64,000 nt of DNA from Tetragonia tetragonoides (lineage: Eukaryota; Streptophyta; Magnoliopsida; Caryophyllales; Aizoaceae), in assembly GCA_038025085.1 (NCBI GenBank), contig CM076146.1:18946001-19010000 (forward strand). Reading direction: 5' to 3'. The notes below the pieces were generated by a model. The model was not told the origin of the DNA and made no database searches. It saw only the letters and a program-made list of their open reading frames with translations. Position numbers and translations under genes: made by a program. Below are positions 1-10,556 of this stretch, piece after piece. Positions within the stretch are counted from its first letter, which is position 1. Each line of letters begins with the position of its first letter.

Positions 1-275
1 AAGTAGTTGATAAGAGATGTTGGTAGAAGATGTTGTAGGGTTCCCACCCGTTTGTCATTGATAGAGGTATTGTCGGGGTCCTCACCCCTTACAGAGGTCG
101 ATTTTTGCAGGGATCGTCTAACCCTTTGATTTAGTAGACAATTTTTGTAGGGATTTGTGAACCCATAAGAAATATAGACAATTTTTTAAGGGGATTTGTA
201 AACCCTGGGGTCGATTTTTGCTAGATTCGCCAACCTATTTCGCTCGATTTTTAGGAAAAAATCAGCCAACCTCTG
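1..275 (-). repeat. Degenerate tandem repeats downstream of integrase
   Basis: This stretch lies between the integrase stop and the window edge, where the 3' UTR or polypurine side of the minus-strand retroelement should be. It holds four to five diverged copies of a roughly 55 bp unit built round 'gtcgatttttgcagggat' and 'gacaatttttgtagggat' followed by 'aaccc'. No open frame or LTR terminus is visible, so the 3' LTR must lie beyond position 1. Confidence 0.5.
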
Positions 276-1508
276 TTAGATGTGGAATTTCCTCAGGTTG
301 TTGAGGTTCCACGCTCTAGGTAGTGGGATTCCACTCATGTTTTCCAGCCGGTATGTGCCTGGTCGAATGACCCCCGTGATTTTATAGGGCCCTTCCCAGT
401 TAGCAGTCAGCTTCCCTTGTTCAGACTGTTTTCCTGTACTCTCCGTTTTGCGGAGTACCAAGTCGCCTGCAGCCATATGTTTCCCCTTCACCCTCCTATT
501 GAATTGTCGTATCAGCTGATTTTTGGCTATTTCCATTCGTAGGAGGGTGTCTCCTCTCGTTTCAGGCAGTAGGTCGAGGTTGAACCTCAACTGTCGGTCG
601 TTTTCTTCAGTGTCGTATGAAATTACTCGGGGAGATGGAGTAACCAACTCTATGGGTAGGACAGCTTCTGATCCATAAACCAATCTGAAAGGAGTTTCCC
701 CTGTGGCTTTTTTTGTGGTGGTTCTGATCGACCAAAGAACTTCATACAGCCTTTCCTCCCAGAGTCCTTTGGCTGCCTCGAGCTTGCGTTTCAAACCATT
801 GAGGATGATTTTGTTTGCTGCTTCAGCCTGACCATTCGATTGTGGTCTGGCCACAGCGGTGAATCGGGCCTTTATGCCAAGATCCGACGAGTATGTTTTC
901 AATCCTGGATTATCAAACTGAGGACCGTTATCGAATATAATCCCCCTGGGAACTCCAAAGCGGGTGATTACATTCTCCCAGATGAACTTCCTGATGTCTT
1001 TTTCCTCGATACGTCGTAAGGCCTTAGCTTCGATCCACTTTGTAAAATAGTCGACTGCTACAACTAAGAACTTGAATTGTCTTGGTGCCTCTGGAAAGGG
1101 ACCCAATATGTCCATTCCCCAAAGGTGAAAGGGGAGTGGTTCTAGTATTGGGGATAAGTTTATAGCTGGCTGTCGTTGTACTGTGGAGTGTATCTGGCAA
1201 TTCTTGCATCGGGTTACCAAGTTCACAGCATCGGATCTGATGGTCGGCCAAAAGTATCCGGTTCTGAGAGCTTTTCTGGCTAAGGCTCTTCTAGCAATGT
1301 GTTACCCACACATTCCACTGTGCAGATCATCCAAGATATCGGCTCCCTCCGAGGGAGTGACACATCTAAGTAATGGTTGGTTGAAAGCTTGCTTGTACGA
1401 TACTCCATCAACCAGGATAAACCATTTTGCTCGCTTCTTTACTTTCGCCTTTTCCTTTTCATCCCCCGGTAGAGTCCCATCTTTGAGATAGTCGATTATG
1501 GGATCCAT
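276..1508 (-). pseudogene. Integrase region of Ty3/gypsy element
   Basis: Integrase joins retroelement cDNA to chromosomal DNA. The upstream part (1302-1508) carries the start of the zinc-binding region, with 'LHSGMCG' followed by a stop at about 1302. The main open frame (276-1226) has the partner 'CKNC' near its start, then the catalytic core with Asp in 'MDILGPF', Asp in 'FDNGPQF' and Glu in 'NGQAEAAN', so the D,D-35-E triad is present. The C-terminal beta-barrel (GPY/F-like) region includes 'WEGPYKI' and ends 'NNLRKFHI'. There is no chromodomain. The core is readable, but the stop and a frameshift at about 1508 separate it from RNase H. Confidence 0.88.
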
Positions 1509-2110
1509 CCAAGTTCCGACCTATCGAGCAAGTTTACTTCAGGAGGCTTTGTGATGCTTTCTTCTTGCAGGACTCCCCAAAAAATCGATCGTGGGAGTCC
1601 GTTGATAGCAGAGCTGGCCAGCTTGGCCAGGGCATCTGCCTGTTGGTTGTCTGACCTCAACACATGCTTGTTGGAGAATTCTTCGAATTTTGAAATTTCT
1701 TCCTTCGCTTTTTGGAGGTACGCCTTCATGGAGTCATCCCTGGCCTCATAGTCTCCTGTGATCTGAGATACTACCAACTTGGAATCCATGATTACTGCCA
1801 CATTCTGGGCTCCTACCATTCGAGCCATTTGTAGGCCTGCTAGCAGGGCCTCATATTCTGCTTCGTTGTTAGATGCTGTGAATTGGAATCGCATGACGTA
1901 TTCGAACACAACTCCTTCGGGGTTTTTGATTACCAGACCTGCTCCGCTCCCGTTACGGCAGGATGAACCATCGACTGCCAGTTCCTACTTCGTCGGCCAC
2001 AGCACTGGTTGTTCGTTGGTAGATGCCATTTCCACTGTGAAGTCGGCCAATGCTTGACCTTTTATGGCTCTCCGGGGCTCATATCCTATGGAGAACTTGC
2101 CCAGCTTGGT
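1496..2110 (-). pseudogene. RNase H region of Ty3/gypsy element
   Basis: This is the RNase H that removes the RNA strand during reverse transcription. The frame shows 'AVDGSS' near 1970, then 'NNEAEYEALLAGL' and 'IMDSKLVVSQITGDYEA', supplying the expected acidic active-site positions, and later 'DNQQADALAKLAS'. A TAG at about 1985 separates the tether-like segment ('QALADF') from the RNase H core. At the distal end the frame runs off at 1496 while the integrase-side frame begins at 1508, so a one-base shift is likely there. The copy is inactive as it stands. Confidence 0.82.
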
Positions 2111-2113
2111 GGC

Positions 2114-3535
2114 TCATGGCTTTAGTCTTCCAGCTTGCTTTGCGCTCTGCAGAACTGCCTTCAAGGGTTGATCAGTGAGTATAATAATTTCATGGGAACA
2201 GAAGTAAGGTCGCAGCTGTCGTGCGCTTATGATCAGAGCCAAAGCAAACTTTTCGATATCAGGATATCGTGTTTCCGCTTCCAAAAGGACATGGCTCACG
2301 AAGTAGACTGGGTGCTGAGTCTTATCTCGCTCACATACCAGGGCCGTTGAAACTGCCCGTTCTGAGACTGCCAAGTAGATAAAAAAAAATTCTCCCACTT
2401 TTGGGCTTACCATCCTTGGTGCTCTAGCTAGATATGCTTTTAGTTTCTCGAAGTCGGCCTGGGCCTCCGTCGACCATTCGAACTTTTCTTTGTTTCTGAT
2501 GGCCTTGAAGAATGAGGCGCATCGATCCGCCGATCGTGAGATGAAGCGACTGAGAGCCGCGACACAGCCGGTTAACCGCTGCACGTCTTTTAGGCATTTG
2601 GACGGATGCATGTCTATTACAGCCTGTATTTTCTCGGGATTGGCATCGATTCCTCGCTGGCTTATCATGAAGCCCAACAATTCTCCCCCCGGGACCCCGA
2701 ACACACATTTTTTGGGGTTGAGCTTCATATTGTGTCGATGCAGGGTGTCGAATGTTTCTTTTAAGTCCGAAAAGTGACTGTCGCTTTTCTTGCTTTTGAC
2801 GACCATGTCGTCTACATAAGCCTCGACATTTCTCCCCAGCTGAGGAGAGAAAACCATTTTTACCAAGCGTTGATATGTTGCCCTAGCATTTTTTAAACCG
2901 AAGGGCATCATATTGTAACAGAATACTCCATCGTCAGTGATGAAGGCTGCCTGTTTTTGATCTTCCTCTGCTAGCCGTACCTGGTGGTATCCTGAAAAAG
3001 CATACATAAAGCTGAGAAGTTCATGCCCAGACGTGGAGTCAATCAACTCGTCAATTCAAGGGTGGGGGAAGTCATCCTTCGGGCATGCCTTGTTAAGATC
3101 TGTAAAGTCGACGCACATCCGCCAACTCCCATTGTGTTTTTTGACTAGCACCACATTGGCTAGCCACTCCGGGTAAACGAATTCTCTGATAAATCCGGCC
3201 TTCAGCAGCTTTTGAACTTCGGCTGTTGCAGCTTCACTTCTCTCCCTACCCATTTGCCTCTTCTTTTGCTTTACAGGCTTAAAATTGGACTGTACCCCTA
3301 GCCTATGGATGATTAGATCACCATCTATGCCTGGCATATCGGATGGGGAGAATGCAAAGATGTCGTAATACTCTTGGAGTAGCCTTGTTATGTCTCTTCT
3401 CTGAGGGTCGACTAGGTCTGCCCCGATATATGTGATTTTTTCTGGCTGTGACTCATTCAGCCTGACCTCCGAGGTTTCCCCCGATGGTTCGGGTCGATTT
3501 TTCAGGCTCAAACCTGGTATCGATATGATCAGCAA
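2114..3535 (-). pseudogene. Reverse transcriptase region of Ty3/gypsy element
   Basis: The RT palm and fingers are readable in two co-linear segments. The first (3056-3535) has 'NGSWRMCVDFTDLNKACP'. The second (2114-3046) has 'MMPFGLKNARATYQRLV' and the catalytic 'YVDDMVVKS', followed by the connection and thumb ('LLGFMISQRGI', 'FEWSTEAQADFEKLK'). An in-frame TGA at 3056-3058 separates the segments, and a second TGA at 2114-2116 cuts the path to RNase H. Both fit C-to-T or G-to-A decay of methylated plant repeats. The YVDD motif is intact, but the enzyme would be truncated. Confidence 0.88.
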
Positions 3536-4169
3536 GATACATTTCTAGGAGCATGCATCCAGCTATCTTCCTCTTGCCTTCCCTTACACTCTTCTTTTTT
3601 GCTGCTGCGATCTCTGCAGGGGTAGGGGCAACAGTCAGTGCTGTCCCTATGTCCTGCGCTATCACCACTGATTTCGTACGTAATAAGGGAAGGTCTTCGT
3701 CTTCGTTTTCCAGTTTCTTGCTATCCAGACAATCGACATACGATTTTCGGGCGGTCTTCTGGACACTAACCACCAGCCCGATTAGGCCGTTCCCCCGATC
3801 AAATTTCATAATTAACCAGGACATGTGAATCACCGCGTTGATGGCTGCTAGAGTGGGTCGACCGAGGATGGCGTTGTAGGCCAATTTCGTATCGACCACC
3901 AAGAATTCGATGATCTGCCTTCAATGAGCCCCTTTTTCTCCTATTCGTACTGAGAGAATGATGGTGCCGATAGGGTAGACTTTGTGCCCGCCAAACCCAA
4001 AGACGGGCAGTGATACGGGGGTAATCTTGTCTTCACTGTACCCCAATCGTCGGAGGCACTTATAGGTGATGATGTCGGCCGAACTTCCTGTATCAATGAG
4101 GACTCGCTCGGTGAGTAAGCCTGCAATCTTGAGAGTTACGACCAGTGGATCGTCATGTGGATGATGCAA
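3453..4169 (-). pseudogene. Aspartic protease region of Ty3/gypsy element
   Basis: Retropepsin-type protease that would process the Gag-Pol precursor. The active-site triplet sits in 'VLIDTGSSADII', a canonical DTG/SS context, followed by the flap-like 'LPVFGFGGHKVYPIG'. After a TGA at about 3919 the same frame continues with 'VVDTKLAYNAILGRPTL', the conserved ILGRP-type closing motif of retroviral proteases. The downstream linker runs to the RT segment, where the frame changes. It is broken by one stop. Confidence 0.82.
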
Positions 4170-4372
4170 TGCTCAGGTATCACGCTCGTCGAAGGTTACA
4201 GATGGAATCTTGCCTATGGGGGGAACCCCCACAGCCATTATTTGTTCAGCACTGCGATAATGATCCTGTCATTGCTTTTTGGTCGATCCTCCTCCACCTA
4301 GTCCACCATAGCTCATTTTAACGACGTTGGTCATATCATCCTCTTCCGACTCTTCATCTTCCACAACCGTCG

Positions 4373-4806
4373 TCACCTTGGATTTTTTGTAGACATTTTC
4401 TTTTTGAGGAACTGCTTCAACTTTCCTTCCTCAGCTAGTTTCTCAAGGTTTTTTACCAGCCTCTGACAGTCTTGGGTCGTATGCCCCACATCGTCATGGT
4501 ATGCGCATCGAAGCTTTGGGTTTCTCTCAGAGAGATCCCTAACAATGGGAGGCGGGATGTCGAGCAGTTTTCGATCCATCTTGTTGAAGATGGTTTGTTG
4601 GTCAACACTGAACGGCCACTGATCATCTGAAGGGTCAGTCTTCCACCAGTCACTTCTTTTAGGAGGCCCCCTGGACACAGCAAGTGCTTCTGCTGGTCGC
4701 TTGCCTTTGTCGCTTTTAGTATTTTTACTCGACTTAGCCTCGGGCTTTGGGTCTGTCTTCCCATTGCCCGGAGTATATCGTCCCGACTGTTCTTATGAGT
4801 TGGCAT
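4373..4806 (-). pseudogene. Gag C-terminal / zinc-knuckle region, frameshifted
   Basis: Between the long gag frame and protease, two overlapping frames each carry part of the expected protein. The end of gag continues in one frame near 4800, and 4373-4678 continues in another, with 'RCAYHDDVGHTTQDCQRL', a Cys/His cluster of the kind found just after the capsid domain in Tat-lineage gag. The frame switches at about 4790 and again before 4678 point to small indels. The role of the Cys/His cluster in RNA binding is inferred from its position. Confidence 0.65.
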
Positions 4807-6244
4807 ATGCCACGGTGAATCGTCTAACCTCTGGCAGGGTTAGGAATCCTTTTCCCTCTCGCTTCAAGTTTATCTGGAACATGAAGTGAGACCCCTCGGT
4901 TAACCTAGACACAAAGGCCGCGCTGGCGAGCCTTTCGTCCAGGTCATCAGTTTCGAGGGTTTCTGCATTGCATCGAGCAAGATAATCTTTCAAGCCCTCT
5001 TTCTTGTCCTGTTTTAGTTTGTAGAGGTGTTTCGTGGTCTTTCTCTGCTGGATGTGTGTCGCGAAGTGATTGTTGAAGCTTTTTTCCATCTGAGCCCAAG
5101 AGTAGATACTCTTAGGGGCAAGTGAGGCATACCATCGGATGGCAAGCCCCTTAAGAGTCATTGGAAAATTTCTGCACAGCACCGCATCACTTAGAGTTTG
5201 GTTCATCATGGTCGCTCTGTAAGCCATGATGTGATCTTGTGGGTTCCGGGGGACCTCATACTTGTCCGCCATTGGTTTTAATTTGGATGGCATTGGAGCC
5301 GCCATGATCTCGTCGCTGAACGGAGTTAATCCTACAGCTGGTGTTTCACTCCCCAAGTTTGCTAAGGTATTAGATACCCCAACGTTCCCCATGGTGGTGG
5401 GGCTCGGGATTTGGAGTATCGACGGTTGCAAGATTGTGTTAATTTGAGGTGGACTGAACCCCGTGAGGAGTTCCTGATCCCGTTTTCGTTCATTCTCATA
5501 TTTTTGATTCAACTCTTTCAATTTCTGCTCTTCGATTTGGCGTTCAGCCTCTCGGTATTCAATGATATTGCGAAGGTCTTCCTGAGTCCGACTCGACCCT
5601 TTCTGTTTCTCGTTTTCATAGAGTTGGTATAGCTCTTGGTGCTGTTGTTCTTCTGCTCGCCGAGCTTCCTCCCTTTTGAGTATAATACCCCAAAGGTCGG
5701 TTCCGTACTTGCTGACCTCTTCCTCCGCTCTCTTTTTCTCGAGGAATTTCCTCAAGTCGTCCGAGTTAGTCTGGCGATTCAAGGGTTTCCCTCGAGATGT
5801 TTTACGCTCTTTGGATCCGCCAGTGCTACGAGTGGACCAGCTGTCCCTCATAGACCTAGTTGTTAGAGACGGAGATGGTTCGGGTCGCGGAGGACGGGGA
5901 GGATGCCTGGCCTCTGATGGAACTCTGCTCCCTCCCCTCGAAGTTTCCCCTTTTTCCCGGTTTTTAAGAGGCCTCAACTCTTTCGCCAGACACTCAAGAG
6001 TTTCCTTCATCGTATTTTGTAATTCCCCCATGATCTGTTGTAGTTCCCCCCGAGTTACAGGGAATTCGGGATTTCCAAAGGTTTGGCTCCCGTTCTCATC
6101 AGAATGTTGTGATCCCTCGAGATCCGGGGTAGCTTCCATGTTAACTGTTGTGTGTTTCTTGCGTAGATATGGGGGTGTAAGCAATTTTGTAGTTATTAGG
6201 TCAGGGAGTTCGATTGAATTTGGGATTTCTGGTCGCTCACTCAT
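4793..6244 (-). CDS. Gag polyprotein of Ty3/gypsy element
   Basis: A 483-residue frame that starts 17 bp from the primer-binding site, where Gag should begin. The first ~290 residues are low-complexity and charged with long Glu/Lys/Arg helices likely to form coiled coil (about residues 160-255). The last ~170 residues match the retrotransposon Gag capsid family: 'RNPQDHIMAYRATMM', 'AIRWYASLAPKSIYSWAQM' and a C-terminal segment through 'EGLKDYLARCN'. This part assembles the virus-like particle. The frame is open from Met to stop, the longest intact piece of the element, although its natural fusion to the zinc knuckle is lost by frameshift. Confidence 0.82.
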   Translation of the reverse strand: MSERPEIPNSIELPDLITTKLLTPPYLRKKHTTVNMEATPDLEGSQHSDENGSQTFGNPEFPVTRGELQQIMGELQNTMKETLECLAKELRPLKNREKGETSRGGSRVPSEARHPPRPPRPEPSPSLTTRSMRDSWSTRSTGGSKERKTSRGKPLNRQTNSDDLRKFLEKKRAEEEVSKYGTDLWGIILKREEARRAEEQQHQELYQLYENEKQKGSSRTQEDLRNIIEYREAERQIEEQKLKELNQKYENERKRDQELLTGFSPPQINTILQPSILQIPSPTTMGNVGVSNTLANLGSETPAVGLTPFSDEIMAAPMPSKLKPMADKYEVPRNPQDHIMAYRATMMNQTLSDAVLCRNFPMTLKGLAIRWYASLAPKSIYSWAQMEKSFNNHFATHIQQRKTTKHLYKLKQDKKEGLKDYLARCNAETLETDDLDERLASAAFVSRLTEGSHFMFQINLKREGKGFLTLPEVRRFTVAYANS

Positions 6245-6260
6245 GCAAAACCATACACCT

Positions 6261-6278
6261 TCCCCACAGACGACGCCA
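6261..6278 (-). other. Primer-binding site (minus strand)
   Basis: Read on the minus strand this is TGGCGTCGTCTGTGGGGA. It matches the style of the tRNA primer-binding site of many plant Tat-type elements, which usually read TGGCGCCGTCTGTGGGA. It sits 17 bp upstream of the gag start and 7 bp from an LTR-like terminus. It fixes the gag-pol as a minus-strand element. Confidence 0.75.
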
Positions 6279-6285
6279 AAAAAAA

Positions 6286-7163
6286 TGATATAACCAAAAT
6301 ATCGAGGGTCGAGCTATCGACCCCTGTCCTAGCTACGCCAGAAGAATCCTGACCTTCAGCAGAGCCAGGATCATCGACAACTCTAAAAAAGGCATTTCTT
6401 CACCTCTAGGGACAACCCCTGATCGAGGGTTCCCCCGCCCGCTGCTCAACATCACCAACAGACCCGAGAAGATCTACCTCAACTACCAGTCTCGTACCGA
6501 CCCAAGGACTACAATTATGCTCTGGCTCGACTACGAGGGTCGGCTCAGCCATGAATCGACCCTTAGGCTTTCTATACGCTCAACCCTGACGCCAGCACAT
6601 GTACTATGCGAATATTCCTACAGAGATTCGGATGACTGCCTTGGCGTCCATGCTCTATAAGCCCCGAGGACAGAAGTGACGACATCAACTGTACGAACCC
6701 CTACGTGGAATCATCCCAAGGGATTGTACCACAACTCACGTGACCACCCCCTCTAAGCCGACTTAGAGAGGGACGTACATACAGGGCTACGTGTCCACTG
6801 TTCATTCGACGAAGCTAGCCGACTTTTGCCCTATAAATATCTGCGCGGAAATCAAGGCAAAGGTAAGGTCATTCTATTGAGAGAGCATTGACGCTGTCTG
6901 ACATTGAGCTCTGACATTCCGTCTTTCAGCTCTGATTCCCATAGTCTGACGCTCAATCAAATCCTCACCTCACTATTCCAAATATACCTGTCTGTACAAA
7001 AGTACCTCTCGTACAGATCTCCATTTACTAACTTAAGCATCGGAGGGGTCTTCTCGGGTTGACCCCCCGAGCTAGTTCACCTTTGCTTGTCTTGTGCAGG
7101 TAGCAGTGGAGAGGGCTAGGGAAACAGACAAACAGCCCCCGCTCGCACATCTCGATCTCAACA
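6286..7163 (+). mobile_element. LTR reading on the + strand, head-to-head with gag-pol
   Basis: The segment starts TGATATAACC next to the minus-strand PBS and ends near 'gatctcaaca', so it has LTR-like TG...CA termini. Its regulatory signals read on the + strand: TATA box 'ctataaatat' at 6831-6840, then at 7031-7048 'acttaagcatcggagggg', a signature of the R/U5 region of Tat-type LTRs, then 'tcttgtgcagg'. For a minus-strand element these should lie on the other strand. The left boundary is well placed. The right boundary is approximate because no + strand PBS follows. It could be an inverted LTR, an LTR of a second element joined at a breakpoint, or a product of self-integration. Confidence 0.6.
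6831..6840 (+). promoter_or_regulatory. TATA box of LTR
   Basis: 'ctataaatat' preceded by a U3-like GC-containing stretch and followed by 'aaggtaaggtcattctattg', where transcription would start. It defines + strand transcription heading into the antisense PMD gene, opposite to gag-pol. Confidence 0.6.
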
Positions 7164-7185
7164 TCTTCCCAGTGTTCGACCCCCT

Positions 7186-9492
7186 TCAAATCGGGCGAAA
7201 CACCACCTGTCGTGACCTGCGAGGAAGAGACCGACGGTACTCAACCTGCATCCCACAGAAAGTTATAAGGCACATTTCTCAAAGCATGCAACTTTGAAAA
7301 TGCAAATGCAAGTTTACCTTGTCCAAGTCAGCTCTTGAACAAGTACCCTTCGAAAGGGCTCGGGATATCCAAGACTTCATGGCATGCATCATCTTAAAGA
7401 CCTTCCCGGTCTGCTCGCGATCAAGCTATAGAAAGAAAAGTTAGTACAAGCATATAATGAAACAAGGCATTTCACACTTCGGTAAATTACGAATTTACCC
7501 CTGGATGCCCAACGGGAAAAGGAAGGCCCTGAATATCCTCATTAAGATCCTCCGTCATAGGGATCTCTCCCCAGCACTCTTTCTCGCCATAATCCCGGCC
7601 TCGGACCAGCATATCTGGGACATCCACCTCAATGTCATCAACCCGAGGTTCCTACAAAGCAAAGTAAATTAGTATCAATGAGGCAAAAGGCATAGAAAAT
7701 CAAGTATAAAATTCTTACCTTCAAACCACAAATGAAGGCATGAGGCGATCACAACGGAACTACTCATAAAGCCCCGCAAGGTCCTCTGAGAGCTCCCTCA
7801 AATACTGCACAGCATCTGAGCTGACCATGGCCTCCGCAACCTGCTCGCGAGACAAGAACCTCACCAAGAACATGGACGAGGGAGGATCCAAAGGAATCCT
7901 AGGGCCCTCCAAGCCAGGGTAAACCTGGCGAAAAATCCGCTCCCAGATACCACTCAAAGGAGAACGGGCCCGCAATCAAGATCCTCTGACGGCCCACCGC
8001 CCTAGAAGCAAGGATGGCGTCCAGAGCCGACCCATGATAATTCTCCCATGGGAAGTAGTCAATCTACACAAGCATGCAACATAAGATATTTCCACACCAA
8101 GAAATGCAGTCCATACAACAAATATTATATTTTTACCTTGTGCCAGTCGAGGCGCAAGAGAGCCTCCCTGTACTGCTGGAGAGTATGCAGAGGCGCTGGA
8201 CCCCTATGGCGCCATGCCCTACAAACCGGGAAATCCAAGACCCAGCCCGTAGGTACCAACTCCGGAAAATGCTCAAAAAACCAAGGCTACATTCAAACAT
8301 AAAATTAAGCACCGCACACTTAAATCATGCAAAGCAAATACAAAGGTAAAGAAACGCACCTGTAAAACCTTCCAAAAACCGCACAAGCTCACGGGAGGAA
8401 GGTTACGCCTGCTTGTACCCCTCGTCATTCACGCGGCAGGCATACCGCATGCGACTCAAGAGGCTGGCGTAGCCCCGCAACCCCCAGTTGTACTATCTCA
8501 CTCTCTCCCAGTCCAGCAGACTCGGGAGGTAGATGACATGTATGCGTTCCCCCTTGTCACTAAAGATAATGGTGGCAAGGAGGTAGGCGATATACATCCT
8601 CACATTTTGCTCCACCGAGGTATTCCTCTTATACCTCGGGTCTTTCAAAGCCGTAAAAAGCTCGCTGTAAGAACGGTAGTGGTGACCCCAAGTGTTCTCC
8701 CAAGGACCAAAGAGCTCCACCAACTCTGTCTTACGTTTCCAAATGAAAACGTCATAAACAATGGGCATACCCACACAAGGTACCCCGGTCAACATCGAAA
8801 ACTCCGAAGGAGTAATCATCATTTTCCCATTAGGGAAGTGGAACGTATTGGTAGTGTCCCAAAAACGCTCCAAAGACAACCGTACAATACATCTCTTGAC
8901 TCGCTCCATCGAGTTCGCTGCTCTCAAAAGGGGCCCAAACCCCGCATTCAACACCGCATCTTGCACCTCTTTGGGCAAGGTTTTGAAAAGCTTAACCGAA
9001 GAGCCATAATTTCCATAGGCCTTCAAATTTTCATCGGGTTCCTATGATCAAGTTCACCCCTCCTTAGGTTCACATTTCAATCAAATATTCAATCCTAAGC
9101 ATGTTTCTAAGTTCGTTCAAGCCACGCAAGATCACATGTGCTACAAGCTTGACATTTGCATACAAACTCTATACAAATTCTATCCAAGGCAAGAATATAA
9201 GCTCAAATTCAATGCATAAAACTATGAATTCAAAAGTTTGAGGACTTACCACGAACTTGGAAGCCCGAGAGCTCAAATGAGTCGCCGGTCGGAAAAGCAA
9301 CTCCGATCGATCCCAAACAATGTCGGGCATCCTATCCGACCGGGTGTATCGATCTTGAGGAAAAGCCACATTAGGCTTCCTCTTGGAAGGCTTCACATGA
9401 GGTGGAAAAGCCTTGGTGAAAATGTCAATTTCCTCGACCTCCTCCCGCACCTCGGCCCTCTTACTCCTCCTCTTTCCCAATTTTGGAGCCAT
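7186..9492 (-). pseudogene. Plant mobile domain (PMD) gene, spliced, broken
   Basis: A minus-strand multi-exon gene of the aminotransferase-like plant mobile domain family, found in Mutator-like and Tat-type elements and in host genes such as MAIN/MAIL. Exon 1 (9250-9492) starts 'MAPKLGKRRSKR' and ends at a GT donor. Exon 2 (from 9041 down to about 8360) carries the core 'RFWDTTNTFHFPNGKMMITP' and 'MLTGVPC'. Further exons at about 8280-8148 ('PWFFEHFP'), 8063 to about 7700 ('FEWYLG', 'PRIPLDPPSSM'), 7499-7651, 7318-7425 and terminal 7186-7245 have AG/GT borders. The last three join in phase 0. Internal stops near 8489, 8415 and 7760 and a one-base shift near 7945 break it. In Tat elements an antisense PMD ORF between pol and the 3' LTR is known. 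Here it lies next to a + strand LTR, which fits. Confidence 0.75.
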
Positions 9493-10542
9493 GGAAGAAG
9501 GATGAACAAGCAAGCAAGAAGAAACAAGCAAAAGTGGAGAATTTTGGATTTTCTCTCTCCAAGGGTTTCAAAAACCCACTCACAAATTTACCCCAGATTT
9601 GTGAGAAATCACAAATAAACTTCAAATTATGCAAAGATTATGCAAAAGCAAGCAAATGCAAGAAAAAAGGAGCAAATTTGAGCAAGAATGAGCAAAGATT
9701 GGAGTTTGAGCAACAATAGAGCTAGAGAGAGTGAGGCTTGAAATTTTGGGGAAGAAACGACCCAAAAAATCGGCCTTCTCTCATTTAAACCCCAAACCGT
9801 GCCACTGAACCGGCCCAGCAGCCCGGTTCAGGGCCGCCCATGCTCAGCGGCCCAGCCCCCAGTGATAAGGCCGCTCAGCCCCCAACGGCCCAGCGCGTGG
9901 CTGCTGGGCCTCTTTTCTCTTCCGCCTCTCACAGGGCGGGCCCACGAGTTCAAAATTCCGCGGGATTTCATTTTTCGACCGTTAGAAGCACGAGAGATAC
10001 GGGCATGTCACCCGAAATGACTATTTTGCCCCCGCAGCACGGTTTCCTATCCTAGGGACACGACAAAATCTATTTTTTCGCAGGCACAGGCACAACATCT
10101 TTTTACCAAGGCAAAGGCACGACATTATAATTTTCGGAGGCACAGGCACAATTTCTCAGGACACAGGCACTATATCATTTTCTTAAAGCACAACAAAGCA
10201 ACGGGAGCGACAAAGGCTCTTCGACAGGAGACTATTAATCTGGTCTTACGTCTACATCGGCAAGGCACAGACATTACTTAAGCAGAGCAACGCAATGCTC
10301 TTCGACGTGGAGGATATTAAAATTAGCGTCACGTTGGCATCCGCAAAGCAGAGCTACGCAACTCTCTTTGATGTTGAGGCTATTAAAATTAGCGTCACGT
10401 TGGCACCCGCAAAGCAGGTAAACCTGACCACAGGCGATTTGGATTTACTTTTTATCTTGTCTCTAACATAAGCATTTTCAAGAAAAAACACTGCAGGCAT
10501 TTTTTAGCAAATACTTTGACCTTCGCTTTCACAAACTCGGCC
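9493..10542. repeat. PMD upstream region and tandem repeats before PPT
   Basis: The GC-rich part (about 9790-9960, 'ggcccagc' motifs) would be the promoter side of the antisense PMD gene. From 10060 to 10200 there are degenerate 'aggcacaggcac' repeats. From about 10205 to 10420 a 66 bp unit containing 'attaaaattagcgtcacg' occurs twice almost identically (10315 and 10381), with a third diverged copy before. No convincing coding sequence was seen. Confidence 0.55.
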
Positions 10543-10556
10543 AAAGTGGGGGCTTC
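10543..10556 (+). other. Polypurine tract of + strand LTR element
   Basis: 'aaagtgggggcttc' directly precedes the LTR start TGTAGACACC. A purine run at this position primes plus-strand DNA synthesis, and this one marks the following LTR as a 3' LTR on the + strand. Confidence 0.72.

Larger units (their letters stand above)
1..6285 (-). mobile_element. Ty3/gypsy (Tat-like) retrotransposon, gag-pol, decayed
   Basis: The segment encodes, in minus-strand order from the right, primer-binding site, gag, zinc-knuckle region, aspartic protease, reverse transcriptase, RNase H and integrase. This order, with integrase last, defines Ty3/gypsy. The integrase C-terminus has no chromodomain, and the PBS and protein style resemble the Tat/Retand group of non-chromoviruses. 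Several in-frame stops (about 3056, 2114, 1985 and 1302, and one in protease) and frameshifts (about 4790 and 1508) show it cannot make a full polyprotein. The 3' LTR is outside the window, and the sequence where the 5' LTR should be is anomalous (see 6286-7163). Confidence 0.88.

Noticed and set aside
5676..6293. 205-codon + strand frame opposite gag
   Set aside because: It is the shadow of the minus-strand gag frame; no domain was recognised.
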